Assembly: GCA_016182785.1 (NCBI GenBank)
Contig: JACPFU010000029.1
Span: 1 to 64,000, forward strand
Direction: 5' to 3'
DNA length: 64,000 nt
Origin: Lysobacterales bacterium
GTDB taxonomy: Bacteria; Pseudomonadota; Gammaproteobacteria; Xanthomonadales; Ahniellaceae
In this document: one piece after another, positions 26,891 to 36,294 of the stretch
Numbering within the stretch: the stretch's first letter is position 1
Layout: each line of letters starts with the position of its first letter
Made by a program: the position numbers and the translations under genes
Notes under the pieces: generated by a model
Databases searched by the model: none
Told to the model about the DNA's origin: nothing
Seen by the model: only the letters and a program-made list of their open reading frames with translations

Positions 26891-28993
26891 ATGTCCCGCT
26901 TCCGAATCCATCCGCAGCCACTCCCGCTCGCGCTGGCGCTGCTCGCAGCACTGTCCGCAACCGCCGCGGAGCCGAGCCCGAACTCCGCCGCAAAACCGGC
27001 CCGGACCAAGTCGCTGCGCGCGGTGCAGGTCACCGCGACGCTGACGCCGGAAGGCGCGGGCGCGGTACCGGGCGCGGTCACCGTGCTCGATCGCGCCGAC
27101 ATGCCGGCCGCGGCCGGCACCGCGATCGAGAATCTGCGCGGTGCCACCGGCGCCTTCGTGCAGCAGACCACGCCCGGACAAAGCGCCGTGATCGTGCGCG
27201 GCATGAAGGGATCGGAGGTGTTGCACCTGGTCGATGGCTTCCGCCTCAACAGCGCCATCTTCCGCAACGCCCCGAACCAGTACTTCTCGCTGGTCGACGG
27301 CCAGGCGCTGGAGCGCATCGAACTGGTGCGCGGCGCCAACGCCAGCCTGTACGGTTCCGATGCGATGGGCGGCGTGGTGCAGATGCTCACGCACACCCCC
27401 GAGTCGATGTTCGTCGACGAGGGCGGCCTGCGCCATGTCGCGCGCGCTCGCTACGGCAGCGCCGACAGCCAGCGGCTCGCACACTATGCGGTGCATGCCG
27501 GCGATGCGACCCGCGAGTTCGACCTCGGCCTGACCCGCCAGCAATTCGGCCTGCGCCGCCTGGGCGATGGCAGCACGCAGCCGTTCAGCGGCCTCGACAC
27601 CGAAGCCGCGAACGCGCGTGCCGCCTGGAAGCCCGCGGCCGCGCATACCTTGGTGCTGAACCTGCAGCATGCCGAACAACCGCTGACCTATCGCCACGAC
27701 GAACTGGTGGCGGGCTTCGGCCAGACGCAGTCGAGCGCGCTGACTGCGAATTTCGAACCGCAGCGTCGCGGCTTCGCGCAACTCGTGCATCGCTATGACG
27801 CACCGCTGCCATTCGCCGACCGGATCGAATGGCAAGTCGGCGCGCAGACCATCACCGATGGCCGCCGCAGCCGTGACCGCGGCAGCTCGGTCGAATCGCG
27901 CGAGTTCAACCACGACCGCCTGCGCGGCGTGCTCGCCAGCGCCGCCAAGCGCCTCGGCGACCGCCACGAAATCCGCTACGGACTGGAGCACTACAACGAC
28001 CGGGTGCGTTCGGCGCGCCTGAACCGCGATGTCGAGACCGGTGCCAGCAGCAACGCGGCGCCGCGCTTTCCGGACAATGCCCGGCAAGACAGCAGCGCGC
28101 TGTACCTGCTCAGCGACTGGCGGCCGCTCGATCGCCTCGACCTGGTGACCGGGTTGCGCTTCAACCGCTTCGACCTCGACATCCCCGCGACTGCGACGCG
28201 CCCGGGCGTGGCGATTGCCGACGACGCGCTGACCGGACAGATCGGCGCCACCTTCGCGCTCGACGCGGCCAATCGCGTGGTCGCGAATTTCGGCCGCGGC
28301 TTCCGCGCACCGAACGTGTTCGACGTCGGCCAGTTCGGCGACCGGCCGGGCAACCGCTACGCGCTGCCGAATCCCGAACTCGGTCCCGAACGCGTGCGCA
28401 GTATCGACCTCGGCTTCAAGCACTCGAGCGCGAGGCTGGAAGCCGAAGCCTACGTCTGGCGCAGCCGCTTCAGCGATCGCATCACCAGCGTGTTCACCGG
28501 CACCACCACCGCCAGCGGACGCCGCGTGGTGCAGAACGTGAACCTCGCGAGCGCCACGCTCTGGGGCGTGGAAGCCGGCCTGCGCTGGTTCGCCGATGAT
28601 GCGTGGACCGTCTCGGCCACGCTGAACCACACCCGCGGCACCGAGTTGCTCGCCGCAGACGCCGCGCCAACGCCAGCCGATCGGGTGCCGCCGCTGAACG
28701 CGCGCCTGGCCGCGAACTGGCGCTGGGACGAGCGCTGGAGCTTCGACGCCACCGTCTTCGGCGCCGCGCGCCAGGATCGCCTGAGCGAGCGCGACCGCAG
28801 CGACCCGCGCATCGACCCCAACGGCACCGCCGGATTCGCCCGCGTCGACCTCGGTGCGCGTTACCGCGTCAACGACGACCTGGTCCTCGAAGCCCGCATC
28901 GAAAACCTCGGCGACCAGGCCTACCGCGAACACGGCTCCGGCATCGATGCCCCCGGCCGCAACCTGCTGCTCGGCTTCGACTGGGGCTTGTGA
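26891..28993 (+). CDS. TonB-dependent outer-membrane receptor
   Basis: A 700-residue receptor with a signal peptide (about residues 1-25), a TonB-box-like segment VQVTATLTPEG, and a plug domain (VIVRGMKGSEVLHLVDGF, IELVRGANASLYGSDAMGG). A 22-strand barrel follows, with the usual C-terminal GRNLLLGFDWGL. The plug resembles BtuB and heme/siderophore receptors; the ligand cannot be told from sequence. No cobalamin riboswitch or Fur box was recognised upstream. The short gap behind tlpA suggests a shared transcript. Confidence 0.9.
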   Translation: MSRFRIHPQPLPLALALLAALSATAAEPSPNSAAKPARTKSLRAVQVTATLTPEGAGAVPGAVTVLDRADMPAAAGTAIENLRGATGAFVQQTTPGQSAVIVRGMKGSEVLHLVDGFRLNSAIFRNAPNQYFSLVDGQALERIELVRGANASLYGSDAMGGVVQMLTHTPESMFVDEGGLRHVARARYGSADSQRLAHYAVHAGDATREFDLGLTRQQFGLRRLGDGSTQPFSGLDTEAANARAAWKPAAAHTLVLNLQHAEQPLTYRHDELVAGFGQTQSSALTANFEPQRRGFAQLVHRYDAPLPFADRIEWQVGAQTITDGRRSRDRGSSVESREFNHDRLRGVLASAAKRLGDRHEIRYGLEHYNDRVRSARLNRDVETGASSNAAPRFPDNARQDSSALYLLSDWRPLDRLDLVTGLRFNRFDLDIPATATRPGVAIADDALTGQIGATFALDAANRVVANFGRGFRAPNVFDVGQFGDRPGNRYALPNPELGPERVRSIDLGFKHSSARLEAEAYVWRSRFSDRITSVFTGTTTASGRRVVQNVNLASATLWGVEAGLRWFADDAWTVSATLNHTRGTELLAADAAPTPADRVPPLNARLAANWRWDERWSFDATVFGAARQDRLSERDRSDPRIDPNGTAGFARVDLGARYRVNDDLVLEARIENLGDQAYREHGSGIDAPGRNLLLGFDWGL

Positions 28994-29050
28994 TGCCTCA
29001 ACCCTGCCCGCGCATGGACGACGGGCACGCCGAGTGAGACACCGCTTCGC

Positions 29051-30328
29051 TCAGCGCCCGATCGCGCGGTGGGCGATGTCGCGGCGGTAGTGCATGCCGT
29101 CGAAGCGCAAGCGGTCGACTTCGGCGTAGGCCTTGCTGCGGGCCTCGACGATGTCGGCGCCGAGTGCGCACACGGTGAGCACGCGGCCGCCGGCGGTGAC
29201 GACCTGTCCGCCTTGCAGCTTGGTGCCGGCGTGGAAGACCTTGGTGTCGGGCACCTGTGCGCGGTCGAGGCCGTGGATGGCATCGCCGTTGCGCACCTTG
29301 TCCGGATAGCCGTGCGCGGCCAGCACCACGCCGATCGCCGGGCGTGGATCCCAGACCGCCGTCGTCTCGTGCAGGCGACCATCGAGCGCGGCCTCGATCA
29401 GATCGACCAGGTCCGACTGCAGGCGCAGCAGGATCGGCTGCGTTTCCGGGTCGCCGAAGCGCACGTTGAACTCGAGCACCTTGATCTCGCCGCGGGCATT
29501 GATCATCAGCCCGGCATAGAGGAAACCCATGAACGGATGGCCGTCGCGGCGCATGCCGGCAAGCGTCGGCTGGATCACGCTGTCGAGCACACGCTGGTGC
29601 ACCTCCGCACTCACCACCGGCGCCGGCGAATACGCGCCCATGCCGCCGGTGTTCGGCCCCAGGTCGCCGTCGAAGGCGCGCTTGTGGTCCTGACTGGTGG
29701 CCATCGCCAGCGCATGCTCGCCGTCGCACATCGCGATGAAGCTGGCTTCCTCGCCATCGAGGAACTCCTCGACCACGACGCGCGCGCCGGCTTGCCCGAG
29801 GCTGTGTCCGCCGAGCATGTCGTGCAGCGCCTGCTCGGCATCGGCGAGCGTGAGCGCGACCACCACGCCCTTGCCGGCGGCGAGGCCGTCGGCCTTGATC
29901 ACGATCGGTGCGCCTTCGCGACGCACATAGGCGAGCGCCGGTTCGAGTGCGGTGAAGACCTGGTACTTCGCGGTCGGAATCCGGTGGCGCGCGAGGAAGT
30001 CCTTGGCAAAGGCCTTCGAGCCTTCGAGCTGCGCCGCCGCGGCGCGCGGCCCGAAGATGCGCAGGCCAGCGGCACGAAAACGATCGACCACGCCGAGCAC
30101 CAGCGGCACTTCCGGGCCGACCACGGTCAGATCGATGCGTTCGCGCTTGGCGAGCGCCAGCAGGCCGTCGATGTCGTCGACGCGCACTTCGGCATTGCGC
30201 ACTCCGTGCTCGTGCGCGGTGCCGGCATTGCCGGGCGCGACCACCACTTCGGATACGCGCAGCGACTGTTTCAGCTTCCACGCCAGCGCGTGTTCGCGAC
30301 CACCGGAACCGATCACCAGGATCTTCAT
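29051..30328 (-). CDS. purD: Phosphoribosylamine--glycine ligase
   Basis: ATP-grasp enzyme making glycinamide ribonucleotide in purine synthesis. The 425-residue protein starts MKILVIGSGGREHALAWKL. It has GPEVPLVLG, the ATP-grasp core IVIKADGLAAGKGV, and GFLYAGLMI and EFNVRFGDPE near the metal site. A strong AGGAGG ribosome site lies five bases before the ATG. It is downstream of purH on the same strand, and fis-purH-purD probably form one operon. Confidence 0.98.
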   Translation of the reverse strand: MKILVIGSGGREHALAWKLKQSLRVSEVVVAPGNAGTAHEHGVRNAEVRVDDIDGLLALAKRERIDLTVVGPEVPLVLGVVDRFRAAGLRIFGPRAAAAQLEGSKAFAKDFLARHRIPTAKYQVFTALEPALAYVRREGAPIVIKADGLAAGKGVVVALTLADAEQALHDMLGGHSLGQAGARVVVEEFLDGEEASFIAMCDGEHALAMATSQDHKRAFDGDLGPNTGGMGAYSPAPVVSAEVHQRVLDSVIQPTLAGMRRDGHPFMGFLYAGLMINARGEIKVLEFNVRFGDPETQPILLRLQSDLVDLIEAALDGRLHETTAVWDPRPAIGVVLAAHGYPDKVRNGDAIHGLDRAQVPDTKVFHAGTKLQGGQVVTAGGRVLTVCALGADIVEARSKAYAEVDRLRFDGMHYRRDIAHRAIGR

Positions 30329-30333
30329 CGTTA

Positions 30334-30369
30334 CCTCCTCCCGACCTCTCCCTGCTGCGCAAGGGGAGG
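30334..30369 (-). repeat. G-rich palindromic element carrying the purD ribosome site
   Basis: The 49-base gap between purH and purD reads, on the minus strand, CTCCTCCCC-TTGCGCAGCA-GGGAGAGG-TCGGGAGGAGG. This is an imperfect hairpin resembling the CCCTCTCCC/GGGAGAGGG-type intergenic repeats of Lysobacterales. Its last part supplies the purD Shine-Dalgarno, which pairing with the CCTCC arm could mask. Confidence 0.4.
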
Positions 30370-30377
30370 AGCACAGA

Positions 30378-31952
30378 TCAATGACGGAAATGACGGATGC
30401 CGGTGAACACCATCGCCAGGTGATGCTCGTTCGCGGCGGCGATCACCTCCGCATCGCGCATCGAACCGCCGGGCTGGATCACCGCGCGGATGCCGGCTTT
30501 CGCGGCCGCATCGATGCCATCGCGGAACGGGAAGAACGCGTCGCTGGCCATCACCGAACCGGGCACCACCAGTCCGGCTTCCTCGGCCTTCAGGCCGGCG
30601 ATCTTGGCACTGACGACGCGGCTCATCTGCCCGGCGCCGACGCCGATGGTGCGCCCATCCTTGGCGTAGACAATCGCATTCGACTTCACGTACTTGGCGA
30701 CGCGCCAGGCGAACAGCAGGTCGTCGAGCTCGGCCGCGCTCGGCACGCGCGCGCTGACCACCTTCAGTTCATCGCGACTGACTTCGCGGATGTCGGCGGT
30801 CTGCATCAGCAGGCCCGAGCCGACCCGCTTCACGTCGATGTTGTTCTTGCCGGCACCGTGCGGAATGCGCAATACGCGCACGTTTGCCTTCTTCGTGCAG
30901 TAGGCCAGTGCGGCCTCGTCGAACTCGGGCGCGATCAGCACCTCGACGAACTGGCGATCGAGGATGGTCTTCGTGGTGGCGGCATCGAGTCGGTGGTTGA
31001 ACGCGATGATGCCGCCGAAGGCCGAGGTCGGATCGGTCGCATACGCGGCCTCGTAGGTGTCGGCGCAGCTCGCACCGACCGCGACGCCGCAGGGGTTGGC
31101 GTGCTTGACGATCACGCATGCCGGCTGCTCGAACTGGCGCACGCATTCCCAGGCGGCATCGGCATCGGCGAGGTTGTTGTAGCTGAGCTCCTTGCCCTGC
31201 AGCTGGGTGAAGGTTGCGAGCGTGCCCGGCACCGGCCACAGGTCGCGGTAGAACGCGCCCTGCTGGTGCGGGTTCTCGCCGTAACGCAGGTCCATCACCT
31301 TGACGAAGTTGCTGTTGTTCTGCGCCGGGAACAGGACCAGCGAACCGTCGTCCTGGATCGCCGACAGATGGTTGCTGATGAACGCGTCGTATTGGGCGAC
31401 CCGGTTGAAGGCCGCTACCGCGAGTGCGAAGCGCGTCTTTGCCGACAGCGCGCCGTCCTGTGCGGCGAGTTCGGCGAGCAGGGCCGGATACTGGGTCGGA
31501 TCGGTCGCGACCGCGACGTGCGCGAAGTTCTTCGCGGCCGCGCGCAGCATCGCCGGCCCGCCGATGTCGATGTTCTCGACGATGTCCTCGAACGTGCTGG
31601 CCGGATCGGCCGCGACGCGCTCGAATGGGTACAGGTTCAGCACCAGCAGGTCGATCGGCAGGATGCCTTGTGCGGCCATCACCGCATCGTCGACGCCGCG
31701 GCGGCCGAGCAGTCCGCCATGCACCTTCGGATGCAGGGTCTTGACGCGCCCGTCCATGATCTCGGGGAATCCGGTCAACTCGGAGACATCGCGCACCGGC
31801 AGGCCGGCGTCACGGATGGCCTTCGCGGTGCCGCCGGTCGAGACCAGTTCGATGCCGCGGGCGGCCAGCGCGCGGGCGAGGTCGACCAACCCGGTCTTGT
31901 CGGAAACGGACAGCAGCGCGCGGCGCACGGCCACGGTCGATGACGCGGTCAT
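30378..31952 (-). CDS. purH: Bifunctional AICAR formyltransferase / IMP cyclohydrolase
   Basis: Catalyses the last two steps of IMP synthesis. The 524-residue protein has an N-terminal MGS-like cyclohydrolase domain ([34 protein letters not shown]) and a C-terminal formyltransferase domain with [11 protein letters not shown] and [12 protein letters not shown]. Both halves appear intact. It lies downstream of fis and upstream of purD on the same strand. Confidence 0.98.
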   Translation of the reverse strand: MTASSTVAVRRALLSVSDKTGLVDLARALAARGIELVSTGGTAKAIRDAGLPVRDVSELTGFPEIMDGRVKTLHPKVHGGLLGRRGVDDAVMAAQGILPIDLLVLNLYPFERVAADPASTFEDIVENIDIGGPAMLRAAAKNFAHVAVATDPTQYPALLAELAAQDGALSAKTRFALAVAAFNRVAQYDAFISNHLSAIQDDGSLVLFPAQNNSNFVKVMDLRYGENPHQQGAFYRDLWPVPGTLATFTQLQGKELSYNNLADADAAWECVRQFEQPACVIVKHANPCGVAVGASCADTYEAAYATDPTSAFGGIIAFNHRLDAATTKTILDRQFVEVLIAPEFDEAALAYCTKKANVRVLRIPHGAGKNNIDVKRVGSGLLMQTADIREVSRDELKVVSARVPSAAELDDLLFAWRVAKYVKSNAIVYAKDGRTIGVGAGQMSRVVSAKIAGLKAEEAGLVVPGSVMASDAFFPFRDGIDAAAKAGIRAVIQPGGSMRDAEVIAAANEHHLAMVFTGIRHFRH

Positions 31953-32015
31953 GGTGAAATTCCGGTGCCTTGGGAGGCGCGCAGTATAAGTGCGCGTACG
32001 ACCGGCCGGTCTGGC

Positions 32016-32294
32016 TTATCCGAGGCGATGCTCGGCGAGCTTCTTGCGCAACGTGGCGCGGGTGATGCCGAGCAGCTCGGCGGCGCGCGTCAGGTTGCCG
32101 TCGGTGTGGCGCAGGGTCTCGCGCAGCATCGGGGCCTCGACCTCCGCAAGCACCAGACGGTACAGGTCGGTCGCGCAGTCCTTGCCCGACTGCGCCAGAT
32201 AGCGCCGCATCGCCCGCGCCACGGACTCGCTCAATGCCGGCGAAGGCTCGGGCGCCAACGCGGATTCGACACGCAAAGGCTGGAAGACATTCAT
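32016..32294 (-). CDS. fis: DNA-binding protein Fis
   Basis: Nucleoid protein that bends DNA and activates rRNA promoters in fast growth. The 92-residue protein has the C-terminal helix-turn-helix GNLTRAAELLGITRATLRKKL typical of Fis. The N-terminal activation arm is less conserved. The ATG at 32294 gives the usual length; an upstream in-frame start would add 18 residues. In E. coli fis follows dusB, whereas here it leads fis-purH-purD, an order shared with Xanthomonas-like genomes. Confidence 0.95.
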   Translation of the reverse strand: MNVFQPLRVESALAPEPSPALSESVARAMRRYLAQSGKDCATDLYRLVLAEVEAPMLRETLRHTDGNLTRAAELLGITRATLRKKLAEHRLG

Positions 32295-32360
32295 GGCGCA
32301 CTGCTTCTTTGTTGTTGATTCTTGTTGGCCGCAGGCACCGGAATGCAAACGGGGCTGGGG

Positions 32361-32388
32361 AGTTTATCGGCGCGCAATCGCGGTGCAA
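32361..32388 (-). promoter_or_regulatory. Sigma-70 promoter of fis
   Basis: On the minus strand TTGCAC (forward 32383-32388) and TAAACT (forward 32361-32366) are separated by 16 bases, about 67 bases ahead of the fis start. TAAACTCCC is shared with the pyrE and atp upstream regions. Confidence 0.65.
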
Positions 32389-32460
32389 GCGGCGATTGGC
32401 GGCACCTGCCGAATCAACTGCCCGCACCGACTTCCTGCGGGAACGTCGAACAACGGCCGC

Positions 32461-32466
32461 TATACT
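32461..32466 (+). promoter_or_regulatory. -10 hexamer for a leaderless DUF4126 transcript
   Basis: TATACT ends seven bases before the ATG at 32474, the same distance as at tlpA. No ribosome site separates them, which suggests a message starting at the initiation codon. The -35 is weak. Confidence 0.5.
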
Positions 32467-32473
32467 GCTGGGC

Positions 32474-33079
32474 ATGATGGAGATTTCGGTTCAGCCCGCG
32501 ACTTCGTTCGCACTCGGCATCGTGCTGGCCTGGCTGGCCGGCGTGCGCGTCTACCTGACGATCTTCGGCATCGGCGTCGCCGCCCACCTGGGCGTGATGG
32601 ACCTGCCACCGACGCTCGAACTGGCGAAATCGCCGCTGGTACTCGGCATCTGCGGGTTGATGACGCTGGTCGAGTTCGCGACCGACAAGATCCCCGGCGT
32701 CGACTCGACCTGGGACCTGGTGCACACGCTGGTACGCGTCCCGGCCGGCGCCTTCCTCGGTGCCATCGCCCTGCCCGGCACCGATGGTGAAGCCAGCCTC
32801 GCCGGCATGGCCCTGGGTGCCGGGATCGCGACGCTGAGCCATGGACTGAAGAGCGGAACGCGCGCGCTGATCAACACCTCGCCCGAGCCCGCGAGCAACT
32901 GGACCGCGTCCTTCGCCGAGGACGGCCTCGCGCTCGCCCTGCTCTGGCTTGCACTGACGCACCCGGCATGGGCCCTGGTGCTGTTGCTGGTGGCCACGCT
33001 CGCGTTCGTCGCGGCGATCGCCCTCCTGCTGCGGCTGCTGCGATCGGTCGGCCGACGCGTCCGTGGCGCGGTGGCCTGA
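32474..33079 (+). CDS. DUF4126 integral membrane protein
   Basis: A 201-residue protein with about four to five hydrophobic helices. The segment FATDKIPGVDSTWDLVHTLVR and the downstream glycine-rich GAGIATLSHGLKSGTRALIN are typical of DUF4126. The function is unknown. Two tandem ATG codons exist (32474 and 32477); the first fits the leaderless spacing. It abuts hemJ with no gap (TGA then ATG), so the two are probably co-translated. Confidence 0.85.
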   Translation: MMEISVQPATSFALGIVLAWLAGVRVYLTIFGIGVAAHLGVMDLPPTLELAKSPLVLGICGLMTLVEFATDKIPGVDSTWDLVHTLVRVPAGAFLGAIALPGTDGEASLAGMALGAGIATLSHGLKSGTRALINTSPEPASNWTASFAEDGLALALLWLALTHPAWALVLLLVATLAFVAAIALLLRLLRSVGRRVRGAVA

Positions 33080-33508
33080 ATGCTCTGGCTGAAGGCCCTG
33101 CACATCGTCTTCGTGGTCGCCTGGTTCGCCGGACTGTTCTATTTGCCGCGGCTGTTCGTCTACCACGTCGATGTCCGCGACGAGCCCTCCCACGAGCGCT
33201 TCGTGCTGATGGAGCGGCGCCTGCTCGCGATCACCCACCTCGGCGGCCTCCTTGCTCTCGCCCTCGGCACCACGCTGCTGGTCTGGTGGGTGCGGCACGC
33301 TCCGGGCTACCTGCAGCAGGGCTGGCTGCACGCGAAACTCGCGCTGGTGGCGCTGCTGATCGCCTATCACGCCAGCATGGCGCACTTCGTGCGTTGCTTT
33401 CGCGAGCGCCGCAACCACCGCAGCAGCCGCTGGTTTCGCGTCTACAACGAAGCCCCGGCGCTGCTGCTGGTGGCTGTGGTCGTGCTGGTCGTGCTGAAGC
33501 CGTTCTGA
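33080..33508 (+). CDS. hemJ: Protoporphyrinogen IX oxidase HemJ
   Basis: Membrane enzyme for the penultimate step of heme synthesis in bacteria lacking HemG/HemY. The 142-residue protein has four helices and the family signatures LHIVFVVAWFAGLFYLPRLF and WLHAKLALVALLIAYH with conserved His, Arg and Lys. Its ATG follows the DUF4126 stop directly. The length and pattern match the UPF0093/HemJ family. Confidence 0.94.
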   Translation: MLWLKALHIVFVVAWFAGLFYLPRLFVYHVDVRDEPSHERFVLMERRLLAITHLGGLLALALGTTLLVWWVRHAPGYLQQGWLHAKLALVALLIAYHASMAHFVRCFRERRNHRSSRWFRVYNEAPALLLVAVVVLVVLKPF

Positions 33509-33588
33509 GCCGGCGGGCGCAAGTTTCAGGGGCTGTTTCGCGACCGGGCACCGCTATATAGTGCGCTGACCCTCCGAGATCGCCTGCA

Positions 33589-36264
33589 ATGCTCAGTCCG
33601 GACGAGTCCCAACAAAGCGCGGAACTGCGTCTCGTGTTCCTGAAGACGCTGCCGAGGCGTCTCGAAACCGTGCATCGCCGGGGTCGTCGCCTGCTGATGC
33701 AGGGATGGGACATCAACGTGCTGACCGTGTTCTTCGAGGACGTGCAGGCGCTGTCCGGCGCCTGCGGTCGTTACGGGGTGCTCGAAGCCGGCGAAGTCCT
33801 CTATGCGATCGAGTCCTTCCTGGCGCCGTTCCTGGAACGGATGTCGCTGCCGACAGCGGAACAGAGCCCCGAATTCCAGCGACTGCTGGACGCACTCGGG
33901 CGGCTGATCTCCAAGCATGTGCCGGAACGCGTCAGCGCCAGCCTCGGCGCCGCGCCGGTGCCCGCGCTGGCCGAACGCACCGGCGTGCAGACGCTGGTGG
34001 TGCCGCCGCGCGAATACTGGCGCCGCTGGGGCGTCGGTGACGTCGACAGCGCCATCGCCGAGGCCGGAGCCGCCGCTGCCCGTGCCGCGAGCGCGCCGGC
34101 GCCGACGCCGGCGCCGACGCGAACGGCACCCGCCGCCAGCGGGACCGCAGCCGCTCCCGCCGCTCCGGTCGTCACGCGTGCGCAACCGAAGCCGATCCAG
34201 GCGGTCGGCGAGAAGCGCATCTACCACCTCGGCGACAACGGCGCCCTGTCTGCCGAGATCGACCAGAAGCTGCAGGCGGCCCGCTACCCGCTCGATTCGC
34301 TGGAGGACGCGGACACGCTGCGCGAGATGCTCGGCGCGTTCGCCCCGGCCATGGTCATCGTCGACGCCGCCTTCCTGCCCCAGCTCGACGCCATCGGCGA
34401 TGCGCTCAAGCTCGCGCGCAGCCGCACCAGTCAGAAGGTCGCGCTGGTGGTATTTGCAGACAACCCCGACATCGCTACCCGGCTCAAGGCGATGCGCGCC
34501 GGCGCGGATGCATTCCTCACGCTGCCGATCGCCACCACCGACGCGATCACGCGCATCGAGGAACTGCTCGAAGGCGAAGGCGGCGAGCCGTTCCGCGTGC
34601 TGATCATCGAAGACGACCGCTCGCAGGCGCTGTTCGCCGAGTCGATCCTGCGCAAGGCCGGGATGGAAACGCGCGCGGTGATGGACCCGATCAGCGCGCT
34701 CGAGGAACTGAGCAGCTTCCGCCCGGAACTGATCCTGATGGACCTGTACATGCCCGACTGCGACGGCATGGAGTTGACCACGCTGATTCGCGAGCGCGAG
34801 GCCTACACCAACGTCCCGATCGTGTTCCTGTCCGGCGAGCACGACGAGGAAAAGCGCTTCGACGCGCTCTCGGCCGGCGGCGACGACTACCTCGAGAAGC
34901 CGATCCGCCCCAAGCACCTGATTTCCGCGGTGACCAACCGCGTGCGTCGTGCCCGCCTCACCAGCAAGCGCGTGCAGGCGCACAATCCGCGCGACCCGGT
35001 CACCGGGCTGTACGACCGCGCTTACGTGCTCGAACAGCTGAGCGAAGCGCTGGCGCACGAGAACGCGCAGCAACAACCGGGCGGACTGCTGTTCCTGCTG
35101 GTCGACGGCGCGCAGAACATCCGCGACCGCATCGGGCTCAGCGCATTCGACCAGCTGATGGGCCAGGCGGGCGCCCTGCTCTCCGGACTCTCCGGAGCCG
35201 GCGACTACTGCGCGCGCTTTGGCGACACCAGTTTCATCGCCCTGCTTGGCGGACGCGGCGAGGCGCAACTGCTGGCCACCGCCACCTCGATCCGGCAGGC
35301 ATTCGACCAGCACGTGTTCGAGATCGCCGACCGCAGCATCACGCTCGCCGTCGCCATCGGCTTGACCACGTTCGAGCAGAACCTCGGTGAAGCCGCAGCG
35401 ATGGTCAATGCCGCGGAGCGCGCCTGCGTCGGCGCGCGCCAGAACCCCGACCAGCGCGTCGCGCTGTTCCAGACCCAGGTCACCCAGGCCAGCGACACCG
35501 ACGAGAGCATCCTGCTCGGATTGATCCGCGACGCCATCCGCAACGAGAGCTTCCAGCTGCTGTTCCAGCCGATCGCCTCGCTGCGTGGCGGGCACGACCA
35601 GCAGTTCCAGTGCCTGCTGCGCCTGCGCGGGGATGGCGGACGCACCTACACCGCCGGTGTGCTCGTGCCCGCAGCCGAGCGCGCCGGCCTGATCCACGGC
35701 GTCGACCGCTGGGTGCTGTCGCGGGCACTGCTGGTGATCTCCGAACGTGCGCGCGACGGACACCCGGTGCGGTTGTTCGTGAACCAGTCGGTCGAGAGCC
35801 TGAACGACCCGCAGCGGCTGAGCTGGCTGAAGCAGGGCATCGAGACGCGCCGCATCACGCCCGACCACCTGGTGATCGAACTGCGCACCGGCGACGCGCT
35901 CGCCCGCGTGCGCCAACTCGCGGCCTTCCACGAGAACGCGAAGCGCCTTGGCATCCGCCTGTGCCTGTCGCATTTCGATGCGACGATGGCCAACTTCCAG
36001 CTGCTGCAGCACGTCCAGGTCGACTACGTGAAGGTGGCGCCGAAGTACACCGGCAGTGACGGCCAGACCGCGAAGTCGCGCGCCGAGCTGCGCCAGACCA
36101 TCACCCACCTGCGCGAGCGCGGCATCCACGTGGTTGCGCCGCAGGTCGAGGATGCCCAGGTTGCCGCCGGGCTGTGGAGCACTGGCGTCGACTTCATCCA
36201 GGGCAACTTCGTGCAACAGGCGACGCAGGACCTCGACTTCGACTTCGATGCCTCGGCGCTCTAG
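33589..36264 (+). CDS. Multidomain REC-GGDEF-EAL protein with degenerate domains
   Basis: An 891-residue cytoplasmic signalling protein. Residues about 10-110 look like an Hpt domain in which the phospho-accepting His aligns with Gln (Q53 in VQALSG). An Ala/Pro linker (160-200) precedes receiver 1 (about 210-325), which lacks the usual Lys (TLP instead of KP). Receiver 2 (about 335-455) is canonical with D385 and K437. A GGDEF-like domain has FGDTS (544-548) in place of GGDEF, and the EAL domain has QCLLR (674-678) in place of E-x-L-x-R. It is probably a c-di-GMP or phosphorylation receptor without catalysis. The adjacent hybrid kinase is the likely partner. Confidence 0.88.
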   Translation: MLSPDESQQSAELRLVFLKTLPRRLETVHRRGRRLLMQGWDINVLTVFFEDVQALSGACGRYGVLEAGEVLYAIESFLAPFLERMSLPTAEQSPEFQRLLDALGRLISKHVPERVSASLGAAPVPALAERTGVQTLVVPPREYWRRWGVGDVDSAIAEAGAAAARAASAPAPTPAPTRTAPAASGTAAAPAAPVVTRAQPKPIQAVGEKRIYHLGDNGALSAEIDQKLQAARYPLDSLEDADTLREMLGAFAPAMVIVDAAFLPQLDAIGDALKLARSRTSQKVALVVFADNPDIATRLKAMRAGADAFLTLPIATTDAITRIEELLEGEGGEPFRVLIIEDDRSQALFAESILRKAGMETRAVMDPISALEELSSFRPELILMDLYMPDCDGMELTTLIREREAYTNVPIVFLSGEHDEEKRFDALSAGGDDYLEKPIRPKHLISAVTNRVRRARLTSKRVQAHNPRDPVTGLYDRAYVLEQLSEALAHENAQQQPGGLLFLLVDGAQNIRDRIGLSAFDQLMGQAGALLSGLSGAGDYCARFGDTSFIALLGGRGEAQLLATATSIRQAFDQHVFEIADRSITLAVAIGLTTFEQNLGEAAAMVNAAERACVGARQNPDQRVALFQTQVTQASDTDESILLGLIRDAIRNESFQLLFQPIASLRGGHDQQFQCLLRLRGDGGRTYTAGVLVPAAERAGLIHGVDRWVLSRALLVISERARDGHPVRLFVNQSVESLNDPQRLSWLKQGIETRRITPDHLVIELRTGDALARVRQLAAFHENAKRLGIRLCLSHFDATMANFQLLQHVQVDYVKVAPKYTGSDGQTAKSRAELRQTITHLRERGIHVVAPQVEDAQVAAGLWSTGVDFIQGNFVQQATQDLDFDFDASAL

Positions 36265-36294
36265 TGGAGATGATTCAACGATGACGGAGCAGAC

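Noticed and set aside
28994..29050. Bidirectional terminator between the TonB receptor and purD
   Set aside because: Only a five-pair GCCCG/CGGGC stem with a long loop and no T-run was found.
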